Below, one piece after another: positions 9,436 to 17,896 of a stretch of 64,000 nt of DNA (position 1 is its first letter; the number at the start of each line of letters is the position of its first letter). A program made the translations under genes and the position numbers. The notes under the pieces are model-generated. The model was not told the origin of the DNA. It saw only the letters and a list, made by a program, of their open reading frames with translations, and did no database searches. Origin of the DNA: Pedobacter mendelii (GTDB lineage: Bacteria; Bacteroidota; Bacteroidia; Sphingobacteriales; Sphingobacteriaceae); NCBI RefSeq assembly GCF_014635725.1, contig NZ_BMDJ01000003.1, forward strand, positions 1 through 64,000, given 5' to 3'.

Positions 9436-9811
9436 CTTTAGTTACTCAAGTCTGTTAGTTTTTTTATTCTTTGAAAACAAAATGGTTTTCTTAATTAATA
9501 TCCCTTTTAATGATTACCACCTAATAATAATAACATCAGGATTATATCTATAAAAAAGGAAAACGTAAAATGTTATCTATTACATTTTATTTATAATGGG
9601 TAGAACTATTTGGCTATTTATAAACCGTTATTACATGCATGCAACGTAATAATTTCGTTTTTACGAAAATATAAATAATAGTTATAATAATAGTTAATTA
9701 ATATTCTAATTAAATGCTAAACGCAAAAACGAATATTACTTTATCAGCCTCTACTCAGCAGAAACAACATAAATATTTGGCTTACAGTTAAATACAACAA
9801 AAATAGGAATA
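9436..9811. promoter_or_regulatory. Divergent promoter region between lacI and inositol oxygenase
   Basis: A/T-rich 490-bp gap (up to 9925) holding promoters for both directions. Two symmetric elements stand out: TTATTAC...GTAATAA around TGCATGCA (9628-9652), and TTTCGT TTTT ACGAAA (9653-9668). Either could be an autoregulatory or other regulator site. No open frame of interest is present. Confidence 0.5.
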
Positions 9812-9840
9812 TTACGTAATCGTTTAAGTAAATAAAATTG
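9812..9840 (+). promoter_or_regulatory. LacI-type operator overlapping the inositol oxygenase promoter (site 2)
   Basis: TTACGTAATCGTTTAAGTAA (9812-9831) has 8 of 10 symmetric pairs around a central CG. It is followed directly by TAAAATTG (9833-9840), close to the Bacteroidota -7 motif TAnnTTTG. A repressor bound here would cover the promoter. The start codon lies 85 nt downstream. Confidence 0.65.
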
Positions 9841-9925
9841 GCAAAACATAAAAGTTTAAGCTTTCAAAAACTCAACTTTAACTTATCAAACTAAAGTATA
9901 TTTTAACCAAATTATTTCCAAACGT

Positions 9926-10813
9926 ATGAGAAACGAAAATTTAGTTTCAAAGGAAGATCAAAATCCTTTGAAAAATATTGATCAGTGGGAAGAGGATTTA
10001 TTAATCCGTTATCCAGATCCCGCAAGCATAAATGCTGATAAAGAAGAGCAACAGTTTAGAAATTATGAAGAAACTGAAAAAGATGGTGTAAAAGAGTTTT
10101 ACAGATTAAACCATACTTATCAAACTTATGATTTCGTTCAGCAAAAAAAAGCAGATTATTTAAAGTTTGATAAAGAAGAAATGCCGGTTTGGAGTGCATT
10201 CGATTTCCTGAACAAGCTTGTTGACGATTCAGATCCTGATACCGATTTAGATCAGATGCAACACCTTTTACAAACTTCTGAAGCAATTCGAAATGATGGG
10301 CATCCGGATTGGATGGTATTGGTTGGCCTTATACACGATATGGGTAAAGTACTTTGCCTTTATGGCGAGCCACAATGGGCTGTTGTAGGAGATACCTTTC
10401 CGGTTGGTTGCGCCTATTCTGATAAAATAGTTTATCCTGAATTCTTTAACCTAAATCCCGATATTAAAAATCCAACCTACCAAACAAAACTTGGCGTATA
10501 TACTCAAAATTGCGGACTTGATAGTGTTCACATGTCTTGGGGCCATGATGAATATGTATACCATATGATGAAACCATATATCCCTGAGCCAGGATTATAT
10601 ATGCTTCGTTACCATTCCTTTTATTCACAGCATAGAGATAATGCTTACGACCATTTAATGAGCGAAAAAGACCATGAAATGTTCAAATGGGTACAGTTAT
10701 TTAACCCTTATGATTTATATTCAAAAAACCCAAATCAAAAAAGCTGGGATGAGTTAAAGCCATATTACGAAGCATTGGTTAACAAATACTTACCAGCAAA
10801 CATTAAATTTTAA
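9926..10813 (+). CDS. Inositol oxygenase (MIOX family)
   Basis: Cytoplasmic di-iron enzyme that cleaves myo-inositol with O2 to D-glucuronate. The 295-aa protein has no signal peptide and retains all six expected iron ligands: H113 (HLLQTSEAIR), H137 and D138 (LIHDMGK), H207 (SWGHDEYVY), H230 (LRYHSFYSQH) and D263 (FNPYDLYSK). The length is close to the eukaryotic enzyme (about 285 aa). It is the first gene before a SusC/SusD pair, 67 nt upstream, and sits behind a LacI-type operator shared with the uxuA operon. The context suggests that the glycan imported by this SusCD contains inositol, or that glucuronate made from inositol is needed. Finding this enzyme at the head of a PUL is unusual. 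Confidence 0.93.
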   Translation: MRNENLVSKEDQNPLKNIDQWEEDLLIRYPDPASINADKEEQQFRNYEETEKDGVKEFYRLNHTYQTYDFVQQKKADYLKFDKEEMPVWSAFDFLNKLVDDSDPDTDLDQMQHLLQTSEAIRNDGHPDWMVLVGLIHDMGKVLCLYGEPQWAVVGDTFPVGCAYSDKIVYPEFFNLNPDIKNPTYQTKLGVYTQNCGLDSVHMSWGHDEYVYHMMKPYIPEPGLYMLRYHSFYSQHRDNAYDHLMSEKDHEMFKWVQLFNPYDLYSKNPNQKSWDELKPYYEALVNKYLPANIKF

Positions 10814-10880
10814 AAACAACTAATTAACATTTTTTATAACCAAATAACAAACAATTTATGAACCTAATTTTACAAACGTC

Positions 10881-13800
10881 ATGAGATTTAAATTTACAAC
10901 AATAAAGTATGGCGGAATCTTTTTGCTGCTGTTACTTATTGGACAGTCTTTCAATATCGCTTATGCGCAAACTGAAAGAAAAATTTCTGGAAATTTATTA
11001 GATAATACAAATCAACCCATTATTGGAGCTTCTGTAGCAGTAAAGGGAACTTCTAAAGTAACGGTTACAGGAGATGCTGGTGCTTTTAGCATACTTGCTA
11101 AAAATGGCGACCAGCTGATTTTTACTTTCATGGGCTTTGAAACCAAGGAAGTAACAGTAGGAACCTCCTCAACATACAAAGTTGTAATTGACGAAGCAAG
11201 TGCATCATTAAACGATGTTGTAGTAGTTGGTTATGGAAAAAGTACTCGAAAGGCATTAACCAGTTCTATATCAACCATAAAAGGTGATGAATTAAACAAA
11301 GGTGCTATAAGTGATGTTGGACAAATGTTACAAGGTAAAGTACCTGGTTTGAACATTACCAGAAGTGGAGATCCAAACCGTTCGGCAGCCATTATTTTGC
11401 GTGGCGCTTCTACCCTGCGTGAGGGTGCACAATCGCCATTATTTGTAATTGATGGTGTAGTTGGTGCTGATATTTCTATCCTTGCTCCAGATGATATTGC
11501 ATCGATTGATGTATTAAAAGATGCTGCTGCTGCTGCAATTTATGGTAACAGGGCGGCAAACGGAGTAATTATGGTTACCACAAAGAAAGGTGTAGCCGGA
11601 CAAACTCAATTATCATATAGTGGCTATTTTGGAGTAGAGAATGTTTCTAACCAGTATGAAATGATGAACTCTGACCAGCTGCGTGCTTTTCTAGCAAAGA
11701 ATAATTCTTCTTTGTTAGCAGCAAATGATCAAGGTGCCAATACGAACTGGCAAGATGAGGTTCAACGTACAGATGCCATATCTCAAAACCATAACATATC
11801 ATTTAGTGGCGGTACAGAAAGAACGACTTACAATGCCAGTTTAAACTATTTTAAACAACAAGGTATCATCAAAACGAGTGATTTAGATCGTTTTATTGGT
11901 CGCGTTGGTGTTGAGCAAAAAGCGCTTAACGACAAATTAAAATTGGGTTTTAGCTTAACCAATTCTGTAAGTAATTCCAATTTAGTGCCTTATAGAAATA
12001 CCGTTCTTTCTCAGATGTTGACATATATGCCAACTTCTCCAGTTAAGAATGCTAATGGATCCTATTTTGATAATTTAAACCAATCGAATTATTATAATCC
12101 AGTTTCGATGTTAGAAAATGCTCAAGAGAACCTAAAATACAAAAACCTACTTGGTAGTTTTACAGCTAACTTGAAACTTCCTTTTGGGTTTTCTTATGAT
12201 GTATCAGCTTCGTATCAGAACTTTCAAACAGTTTATGGCGCATTTTATAATAGTATATATACATCTCGTTATAACAATGTACGTAGTACACCAGATCCGC
12301 CAGCAAACCCTTCTATAGTTCCATTAATAGGTCAAAACGGTGTTGCTGTTAGAAATGCGTATCAAAATACCAATAAAATAATCGAAACCTATTTAACCTG
12401 GGATCGTAAATTTGGAGACCACGCTATTAACGCAGTAATTGGCTATTCTTATCAGAGCTCAATTAATGGTGATGGTGTACAGGCATCATCAACAAACTTT
12501 CCAATTAACCAGGTAGGTTATTACAACCTAAGTTTAGGAAACCCTTATGCAATCAAGGATTTTCAAGTTAATTATGGAGGTAATACCTATCAGGAAGTTT
12601 TATTGATCTCCGATTTTGCAAGAGTCAATTATAATTACAAAAACAAATACGTTTTACAGGGTTCAATAAGAAAAGATGGTTCATCTGTTTTTGGTAGAAA
12701 CGAACAATGGGGTTACTTCCCTTCTGTTGGTGGCGCCTGGAATATCGATCAGGAAAACTTTATGAAAAATCAAAACCTTTTAACAACCTTAAAGTTAAGA
12801 GCAAGTTATGGTATTGCAGGTAACTCAGCTGGTTTTGACCCACTTACTACAAGATTGATTTATGGAAATGTAGGGCAATTTTACTACAACGGCGTAAATG
12901 AATCGGCAATTGGAGCAGTGCAAAATGAAAATCCAGATTTACGTTGGGAAAGAACTGCTACAACCAATTTAGGAACAGATTTTAGTTTATTTAAAGGCAG
13001 GTTATCTGGTTCATTTGATTGGTATAATAAAGTTACAAGTGATTTAATTTATACATATGATGTAGATCCTAATGTTTATCCTTTTAACAGACTTACAGCT
13101 AACGTTGGAAAGATGAGTAATAAAGGTATAGAGTTTGTACTTAATGCTACTCCTATCGCAGGCAAAGAATTCTTTTGGACAACAAACATAAACTTAGCAC
13201 GAAACGTTAATAAAATAATAAGTTTATCAGATAGCAGATTAGCTTTAGCAAAAGTATATTCTGTACAACCTGATGGAGGCGGACAAACTGGGTCTACAGT
13301 TCAACTCTTGGAACCAGGCTTGCCAATCGGAACTTTCTACACTTTTAAATATGCAGGTAAAAATGCAGCTGGTGTATCTCAATATTATGATGCCAAAGGT
13401 AATTTAACTACCAATCCTGCAAATAGAACGGATTATTATGTTGTTGGAAATGCACAGCCAAAAGCATTAATCGGTTGGTCAAATAACATCAGCTACCGAA
13501 ATTTCGATTTCAGTGTTTTCATGAGAGCGGTATTGGGTAATAAGATTATGAATATCACCAGAGCAGATTTGTTCCGTCCGAACACGGCGCAGTTTACAAA
13601 TATTCCGGTAGAAGTTGCAGATGAATCTACAGCAGATTTTAATTCATACAAATATTCATCCCGTTTTGTAGAGAACGGAAGTTATCTACGTTTGGATAAT
13701 GCCACACTAGGCTATACCTTCAAAAAAGGTATCCCAGGTGTTAAATCACTAAGATTATACACAACGGCAAATAACCTTTTTGTAATTACAGGATATAAAG

Positions 13801-13910
13801 GTATTGACCCAGAGATTAACCAAGGCGGTATTGCGCCTGGTGTAGATACCAATAACTTCTATCCAAAAACCAGAACATTTTTATTCGGTTTAAATGTATC
13901 ATTTAACTAA
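10881..13910 (+). CDS. SusC-type TonB-dependent outer membrane transporter (pair 1)
   Basis: Outer-membrane channel of 1009 aa for glycan import, partnered with the SusD-like protein 12 nt downstream. Signal peptide 1-30 (ends AYAQ), carboxypeptidase-regulatory-like domain about 34-105 (GNLLDNTNQPIIGASVAVKG), TonB-box region DVVVVGYG (112-119), plug domain about 120-240 (LFVIDGVVGADISILAPDDI), then a beta barrel ending in FLFGLNVSFN. No N-terminal STN domain is present, so it is not expected to signal to an anti-sigma factor; control probably lies with LacI. The gene order inositol oxygenase-susC-susD suggests one transcript. Confidence 0.96.
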   Translation: MRFKFTTIKYGGIFLLLLLIGQSFNIAYAQTERKISGNLLDNTNQPIIGASVAVKGTSKVTVTGDAGAFSILAKNGDQLIFTFMGFETKEVTVGTSSTYKVVIDEASASLNDVVVVGYGKSTRKALTSSISTIKGDELNKGAISDVGQMLQGKVPGLNITRSGDPNRSAAIILRGASTLREGAQSPLFVIDGVVGADISILAPDDIASIDVLKDAAAAAIYGNRAANGVIMVTTKKGVAGQTQLSYSGYFGVENVSNQYEMMNSDQLRAFLAKNNSSLLAANDQGANTNWQDEVQRTDAISQNHNISFSGGTERTTYNASLNYFKQQGIIKTSDLDRFIGRVGVEQKALNDKLKLGFSLTNSVSNSNLVPYRNTVLSQMLTYMPTSPVKNANGSYFDNLNQSNYYNPVSMLENAQENLKYKNLLGSFTANLKLPFGFSYDVSASYQNFQTVYGAFYNSIYTSRYNNVRSTPDPPANPSIVPLIGQNGVAVRNAYQNTNKIIETYLTWDRKFGDHAINAVIGYSYQSSINGDGVQASSTNFPINQVGYYNLSLGNPYAIKDFQVNYGGNTYQEVLLISDFARVNYNYKNKYVLQGSIRKDGSSVFGRNEQWGYFPSVGGAWNIDQENFMKNQNLLTTLKLRASYGIAGNSAGFDPLTTRLIYGNVGQFYYNGVNESAIGAVQNENPDLRWERTATTNLGTDFSLFKGRLSGSFDWYNKVTSDLIYTYDVDPNVYPFNRLTANVGKMSNKGIEFVLNATPIAGKEFFWTTNINLARNVNKIISLSDSRLALAKVYSVQPDGGGQTGSTVQLLEPGLPIGTFYTFKYAGKNAAGVSQYYDAKGNLTTNPANRTDYYVVGNAQPKALIGWSNNISYRNFDFSVFMRAVLGNKIMNITRADLFRPNTAQFTNIPVEVADESTADFNSYKYSSRFVENGSYLRLDNATLGYTFKKGIPGVKSLRLYTTANNLFVITGYKGIDPEINQGGIAPGVDTNNFYPKTRTFLFGLNVSFN

Positions 13911-13922
13911 TCCATAAACAAG

Positions 13923-15518
13923 ATGAAAAATCTTATCAATATAACTGCAGGAGCCTTATTAGCCATGGCTACTTTTTCTTCCTGCCAAAAGCTAGATGTG
14001 GATGTAAAAACACAGCTAACACCAGAAACCTTTCCGCAAACAGATCAACATTATATTCAACTTACAGGGCAAGTTTATGCACAGCTACGTGGCATTAGTG
14101 TAGAATATTTCTTTATGCAAAGCTTAAGTACTGATGAAGCGATTATGCCTGCAAGAGGTGGTAACTGGTACGATGGTGGTCGATATGAACAACACACCAA
14201 ACACACCTGGGATAAAGATAACGCCCACATTGGTGGCGTATGGACTTTCCTTTCTACAACCATAAGTAAAGCCAATCAAAGCCTTTTTTTAATTAAAGAT
14301 GCACCTGAAACTACAGCTAAAAAAACAGCAACAGCTGAAATGCGTACGGTTAGAGCATTAGCACTTTACATGATGATGGATCTTTGGGGAAATGTGCCAA
14401 TCGTAACTCAATTTGGTGATGTAACACCACCAGATACCAAACCGAGAGCCGAGGTATTTGCTTTTATTGAGAAAGAAGTTAAAGAATCTATTCCAGATTT
14501 AAGCTCGGTTGTGGGTGTACCAACCTATGGCAGACCAACAAAGTATGCAGCTTATGCTTTATTGGCTAAAATGTTTTTGAATGCAGAAGTTTACATTGGC
14601 ACAAACCGTTACAACGATGCCGTTGCCATGTGCGATAACATTATTACTGCTACCGGTGTGCCATTTAGTTTAGAAACCGATTATCGTAAAATGTTCTTTA
14701 TTGATAACGGACCTCAAACCAAAGAATTTATTTTTGCTATCCCTTATGATGCATCATTTAGCGGAGGTTACATGTTCTACGCAAGGTATTCTTTGCCTCG
14801 TTCATTACAATCAAAATTTAGTTTAAAAGTTACTCCAAGTGCACCAATGAGTACTTTACCAGAATATTATGCAAACTTCAATGACCCTAATGATAAGAGA
14901 AATGCGCAATGGATTAGAGGTTTACAATTTAATAACGACGGAACACCAGTTATGGTTGGTACCACTAAAAAAGGTTATGACCAATTCTATACTGGAACTG
15001 ATGGTGGTGATAAGATTTCTTATCAAGTAAATATTACTCCAAATATTACGCTAAGAGATGCTACGAGACCATTTGATGCCGGAAACGATGAAATTGCATG
15101 GAATATGGGTTACCGTAATAATAAATTTTATTGCGATAGCACGTCATCTACAAGAAATCAAAATAATGATTTACCAGTATTTAGATATTCAGACATATTG
15201 TTAATGAAAGCAGAAGCAATTCTTCGTGGTGCCACACCAACGCAAGGTCAAACTGCTTTATCTTTGGTAAACCAATTACGAGCTGTAAGAACGACTTCAC
15301 CAGCTTGGACTGCTGTAACGCTTGAAGATTTATACAAAGAACGTTGCAGAGAAATGGCTTGGGAAACCTGGCATAGAAATGATATGATTCGTTTTGGCAA
15401 ATTCGAAGGAACGTGGGGTTTTAAAACAGATGCACAAACGTTCCATCGATTGTTCCCTATCCCTGCTACAGCAACTTTACTAAACCCAAAATTAAAACAA
15501 AATCCGGGTTACAATTAA
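13923..15518 (+). CDS. SusD/RagB-type surface glycan-binding lipoprotein (pair 1)
   Basis: 531-aa lipoprotein with signal sequence and lipobox FSSC (Cys about 21), then the SusD alpha-helical TPR scaffold: RTVRALALYMMMDLWGNVPI, PTKYAAYALLAKMFLNAEVY, DILLMKAEAILRG and a C-terminal RCREMAWETWHRNDMIRFGK ending in the typical FPIPATATLLNPKLKQNPGY. It is expected to sit on the cell surface as the lid of the preceding SusC and bind the incoming oligosaccharide. A hairpin follows the stop codon before the phosphatase gene. Confidence 0.95.
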   Translation: MKNLINITAGALLAMATFSSCQKLDVDVKTQLTPETFPQTDQHYIQLTGQVYAQLRGISVEYFFMQSLSTDEAIMPARGGNWYDGGRYEQHTKHTWDKDNAHIGGVWTFLSTTISKANQSLFLIKDAPETTAKKTATAEMRTVRALALYMMMDLWGNVPIVTQFGDVTPPDTKPRAEVFAFIEKEVKESIPDLSSVVGVPTYGRPTKYAAYALLAKMFLNAEVYIGTNRYNDAVAMCDNIITATGVPFSLETDYRKMFFIDNGPQTKEFIFAIPYDASFSGGYMFYARYSLPRSLQSKFSLKVTPSAPMSTLPEYYANFNDPNDKRNAQWIRGLQFNNDGTPVMVGTTKKGYDQFYTGTDGGDKISYQVNITPNITLRDATRPFDAGNDEIAWNMGYRNNKFYCDSTSSTRNQNNDLPVFRYSDILLMKAEAILRGATPTQGQTALSLVNQLRAVRTTSPAWTAVTLEDLYKERCREMAWETWHRNDMIRFGKFEGTWGFKTDAQTFHRLFPIPATATLLNPKLKQNPGYN

Positions 15519-15536
15519 TGTTTAGTTGAATAAACA

Positions 15537-15572
15537 CATAATAAGTTTCCGAATTTCCGGTGGCTTATTATG
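15537..15572 (+). terminator. Hairpin after susD (pair 1)
   Basis: CATAATAAG (15537-15545) pairs exactly with CTTATTATG (15564-15572) over an 18-nt loop and is followed by CGTTTTAAT. It begins 19 nt after the susD stop. The T tract is short, so it may be a partial terminator or a 3'-end stabilising hairpin rather than a complete stop. Confidence 0.55.
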
Positions 15573-15614
15573 CGTTTTAATATATACACTTAAACTAAAA
15601 AAATCACCTTTTTA

Positions 15615-16604
15615 ATGAATGTTCGCCTGCTTTTTTTTGTATTTCTTTATTTAAATATTTTAAACTTATCTGTAAATGCACAGTTAATTTTAAGAGATTC
15701 TTCTTCCAATAAGGCACCTACGAAAACACTATTTAAAAAAGACGCTGCCCTTAACTTTATTGCCATGGGTGATTGGGGCAGAAATGGTGCTGACCATCAA
15801 AAACCTGTCGCAGCACAACTGGGCAAAACAGCTGCAGAAGTTAAAGCACAATTCATCATATCTACGGGTGATAATTTTTACCCAAGTGGAGTAATTAGTG
15901 AGCAAGACCCTTTGTTTAAGTATTCATTCGAAGATATTTACACAGCATTTTCATTACAATGGGATTGGTATGTTGTATTGGGAAACCATGATTACAAATC
16001 AAATCCTGATGCACAGGTTGCCTATTCTAAAATAAGCAGAAGATGGAAAATGCCAGCTCGTTATTTTGCAAAGAAATTCCCAATAAACGGCGATTTAAAT
16101 AATCAGGTTTTGATTGCTTTTATAGATACAAATCCATTAATTCCAGAGTTTTATAAAAATACAGAATACGGACCCAATGTAAAACGACAAGATACAACAG
16201 CTCAAAAGCGTTGGTTAAACAAAACTTTAAGCGATACAGACCCATCAATAAAATGGAAAATAGTTGTTGGCCACCACCCTATTTATACTGGTGGTAGTCG
16301 TACCGAAGCCTATGACACCAAAGCTGTTCGATCATCTTTAAAGCCGACTTTTGATAAATATGGCGTTGATGTTTATTTAACAGGGCATGAGCACAGCTTG
16401 CAATACATTAAACCAGCAGGCAAAACACATTACTTCATTTCTGGCGCTGCATCAGAAAAAACACCTGTTAAATTAATACCCGATGCACAGATGGTTGCAT
16501 CAGAATATGGTTTTATGCTTTTTTCAATAACTAAAGAACAATTACTTGTTCAAACGATAAACGAAGAAGGCTATATTATTTACAGTACCCTTATCAAAAA
16601 ATAA
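15615..16604 (+). CDS. Secreted metallophosphatase, purple acid phosphatase-like
   Basis: 329-aa calcineurin-like phosphoesterase with signal peptide (1-22, ends VNAQ). Motifs run in purple-acid-phosphatase order: GDWG (52-55), GDNFY (85-89, with the tyrosine that gives this group its colour), GNHD (123-126), GHHP (219-222) and GHEH (257-260). The architecture resembles the single-domain tartrate-resistant acid phosphatase type. It hydrolyses phosphomonoesters in the periplasm or outside. It starts the run acetyltransferase-GH89-GH28-GH92 and follows inositol oxygenase and susCD, so inositol phosphate or another sugar phosphate is a reasonable but unproven substrate. Confidence 0.88.
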   Translation: MNVRLLFFVFLYLNILNLSVNAQLILRDSSSNKAPTKTLFKKDAALNFIAMGDWGRNGADHQKPVAAQLGKTAAEVKAQFIISTGDNFYPSGVISEQDPLFKYSFEDIYTAFSLQWDWYVVLGNHDYKSNPDAQVAYSKISRRWKMPARYFAKKFPINGDLNNQVLIAFIDTNPLIPEFYKNTEYGPNVKRQDTTAQKRWLNKTLSDTDPSIKWKIVVGHHPIYTGGSRTEAYDTKAVRSSLKPTFDKYGVDVYLTGHEHSLQYIKPAGKTHYFISGAASEKTPVKLIPDAQMVASEYGFMLFSITKEQLLVQTINEEGYIIYSTLIKK

Positions 16605-16668
16605 TCTATTTTTCGTTAGTTATCCTAATTTACTTCACTTAGGCTAAGCTAACTATTCGACAGCTTAT

Positions 16669-17895
16669 ATGGCTTTACCCTTAATGTCAGATAAAGAAAT
16701 GCCCCAGGTAAAAAGCAAAAGGCTTTTGTCTTTAGATGCATTGCGTGGGTTCGATATGTTCTGGATTATCAGCGGAGAGCAAATATTTCATGGTTTAGCC
16801 AATGGTGTAATGGAAAAACAATCCCTTACCAGAAGCCAATACGACTGGACGATTTCAACCAATAAAAACTTATCATTTTTTGAACATCTATTTATTGCAA
16901 TCAGTAATCAGCTGCATCACTCACCTTGGAATGGCTTCACTTTTTATGATTTAATTTTCCCACTTTTTATATTTATTTCAGGTGTATCGATGCCCTTTTC
17001 CTATCAAAAATATTTAACAGCAAAAAAAAGCAAAGAAAATGCATCCAAACTTATCTTTTTTGCTTTGATAAAAAGAACATTAATTCTACTTGTGCTCGGC
17101 ATGATGGTTAACGGCTTATTGAAATTTAATGGCTATGAACAAATACGCTTCGCGAGCGTACTCGGACGAATTGCCCTATCTACTTTTTTTGCTGCTATAA
17201 TTTACCTTAACTTTTCGCTTCGTAAACAGATTATATGGTTTGTTTCTATTTTAGTCGGTTACCATATTATTATGATTTTTATTCCGGTTCCTGGTTTTGG
17301 AAGGGGAAACTTTACACCCGATGGAAATCTTGCTGCTTATGTTGATCGCATACTCCTTCCTGGTAAATTGCATAGAGTGGTTTATGATCCAGAAGGATTA
17401 CTCAGTACAATTCCAGCCATTGCTACGGCATTACTAGGCGTGTTTACAGGTTCCTTTCTAATATCAAAAGCACACAACTTAAGCCCTTTAAAAAAAGTAT
17501 TCGGTTTAGTAATTGCCGGTATCATTTTGTTATTAACAGGTTTTCTCTGGAATATATTTTTTCCGATTAATAAAAATATGTGGACAAGTTCGTTTGTACT
17601 CTTTGCGGGTGGTTGGAGTGTAATTTTATTTGCAATATTTTATTATATAATAGATGTAAAGTCAATCAAAATATGGAGTTTACCATTTGTATGGATAGGA
17701 ACAAATTCTATTTTAATTTATGTTTGTGCACACGGCCTTTTTAATTTTGAAGCAACTTCACAATTTCTTTTTGGAGGGCTGGTACAAAAAATGCCTCCAA
17801 ATTTACAACAGGCATTCTTATGGTTAGGTGTATTATCTATACAGCTATTCATACTAAAGTTTCTTTACGATAGAAAGCTATTTTTAAAAATTTAA
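16669..17895 (+). CDS. Heparan-alpha-glucosaminide N-acetyltransferase-like membrane protein (HGSNAT/NagX type)
   Basis: 408-aa polytopic inner-membrane protein with about 10 hydrophobic segments. RLLSLDALRGFDM (about 18-30) and HHSPWNGFTFYDLIFPLFIF (83-102) are the conserved family signatures. In human HGSNAT the active-site histidine lies in KHASWNG, and the equivalent here is H84. The family moves an acetyl group across the membrane to a terminal alpha-glucosamine. Its stop codon is 1 nt before the GH89 ATG, so the two are almost certainly translated together. This mirrors the human lysosomal pair HGSNAT-NAGLU. Inference: it acetylates free terminal alpha-GlcN in the periplasm so that GH89 can remove it. 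An ATG at 16687 (MSDKEMPQ) is a possible alternative start. Confidence 0.85.
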   Translation: MALPLMSDKEMPQVKSKRLLSLDALRGFDMFWIISGEQIFHGLANGVMEKQSLTRSQYDWTISTNKNLSFFEHLFIAISNQLHHSPWNGFTFYDLIFPLFIFISGVSMPFSYQKYLTAKKSKENASKLIFFALIKRTLILLVLGMMVNGLLKFNGYEQIRFASVLGRIALSTFFAAIIYLNFSLRKQIIWFVSILVGYHIIMIFIPVPGFGRGNFTPDGNLAAYVDRILLPGKLHRVVYDPEGLLSTIPAIATALLGVFTGSFLISKAHNLSPLKKVFGLVIAGIILLLTGFLWNIFFPINKNMWTSSFVLFAGGWSVILFAIFYYIIDVKSIKIWSLPFVWIGTNSILIYVCAHGLFNFEATSQFLFGGLVQKMPPNLQQAFLWLGVLSIQLFILKFLYDRKLFLKI

Positions 17896-17896
17896 A

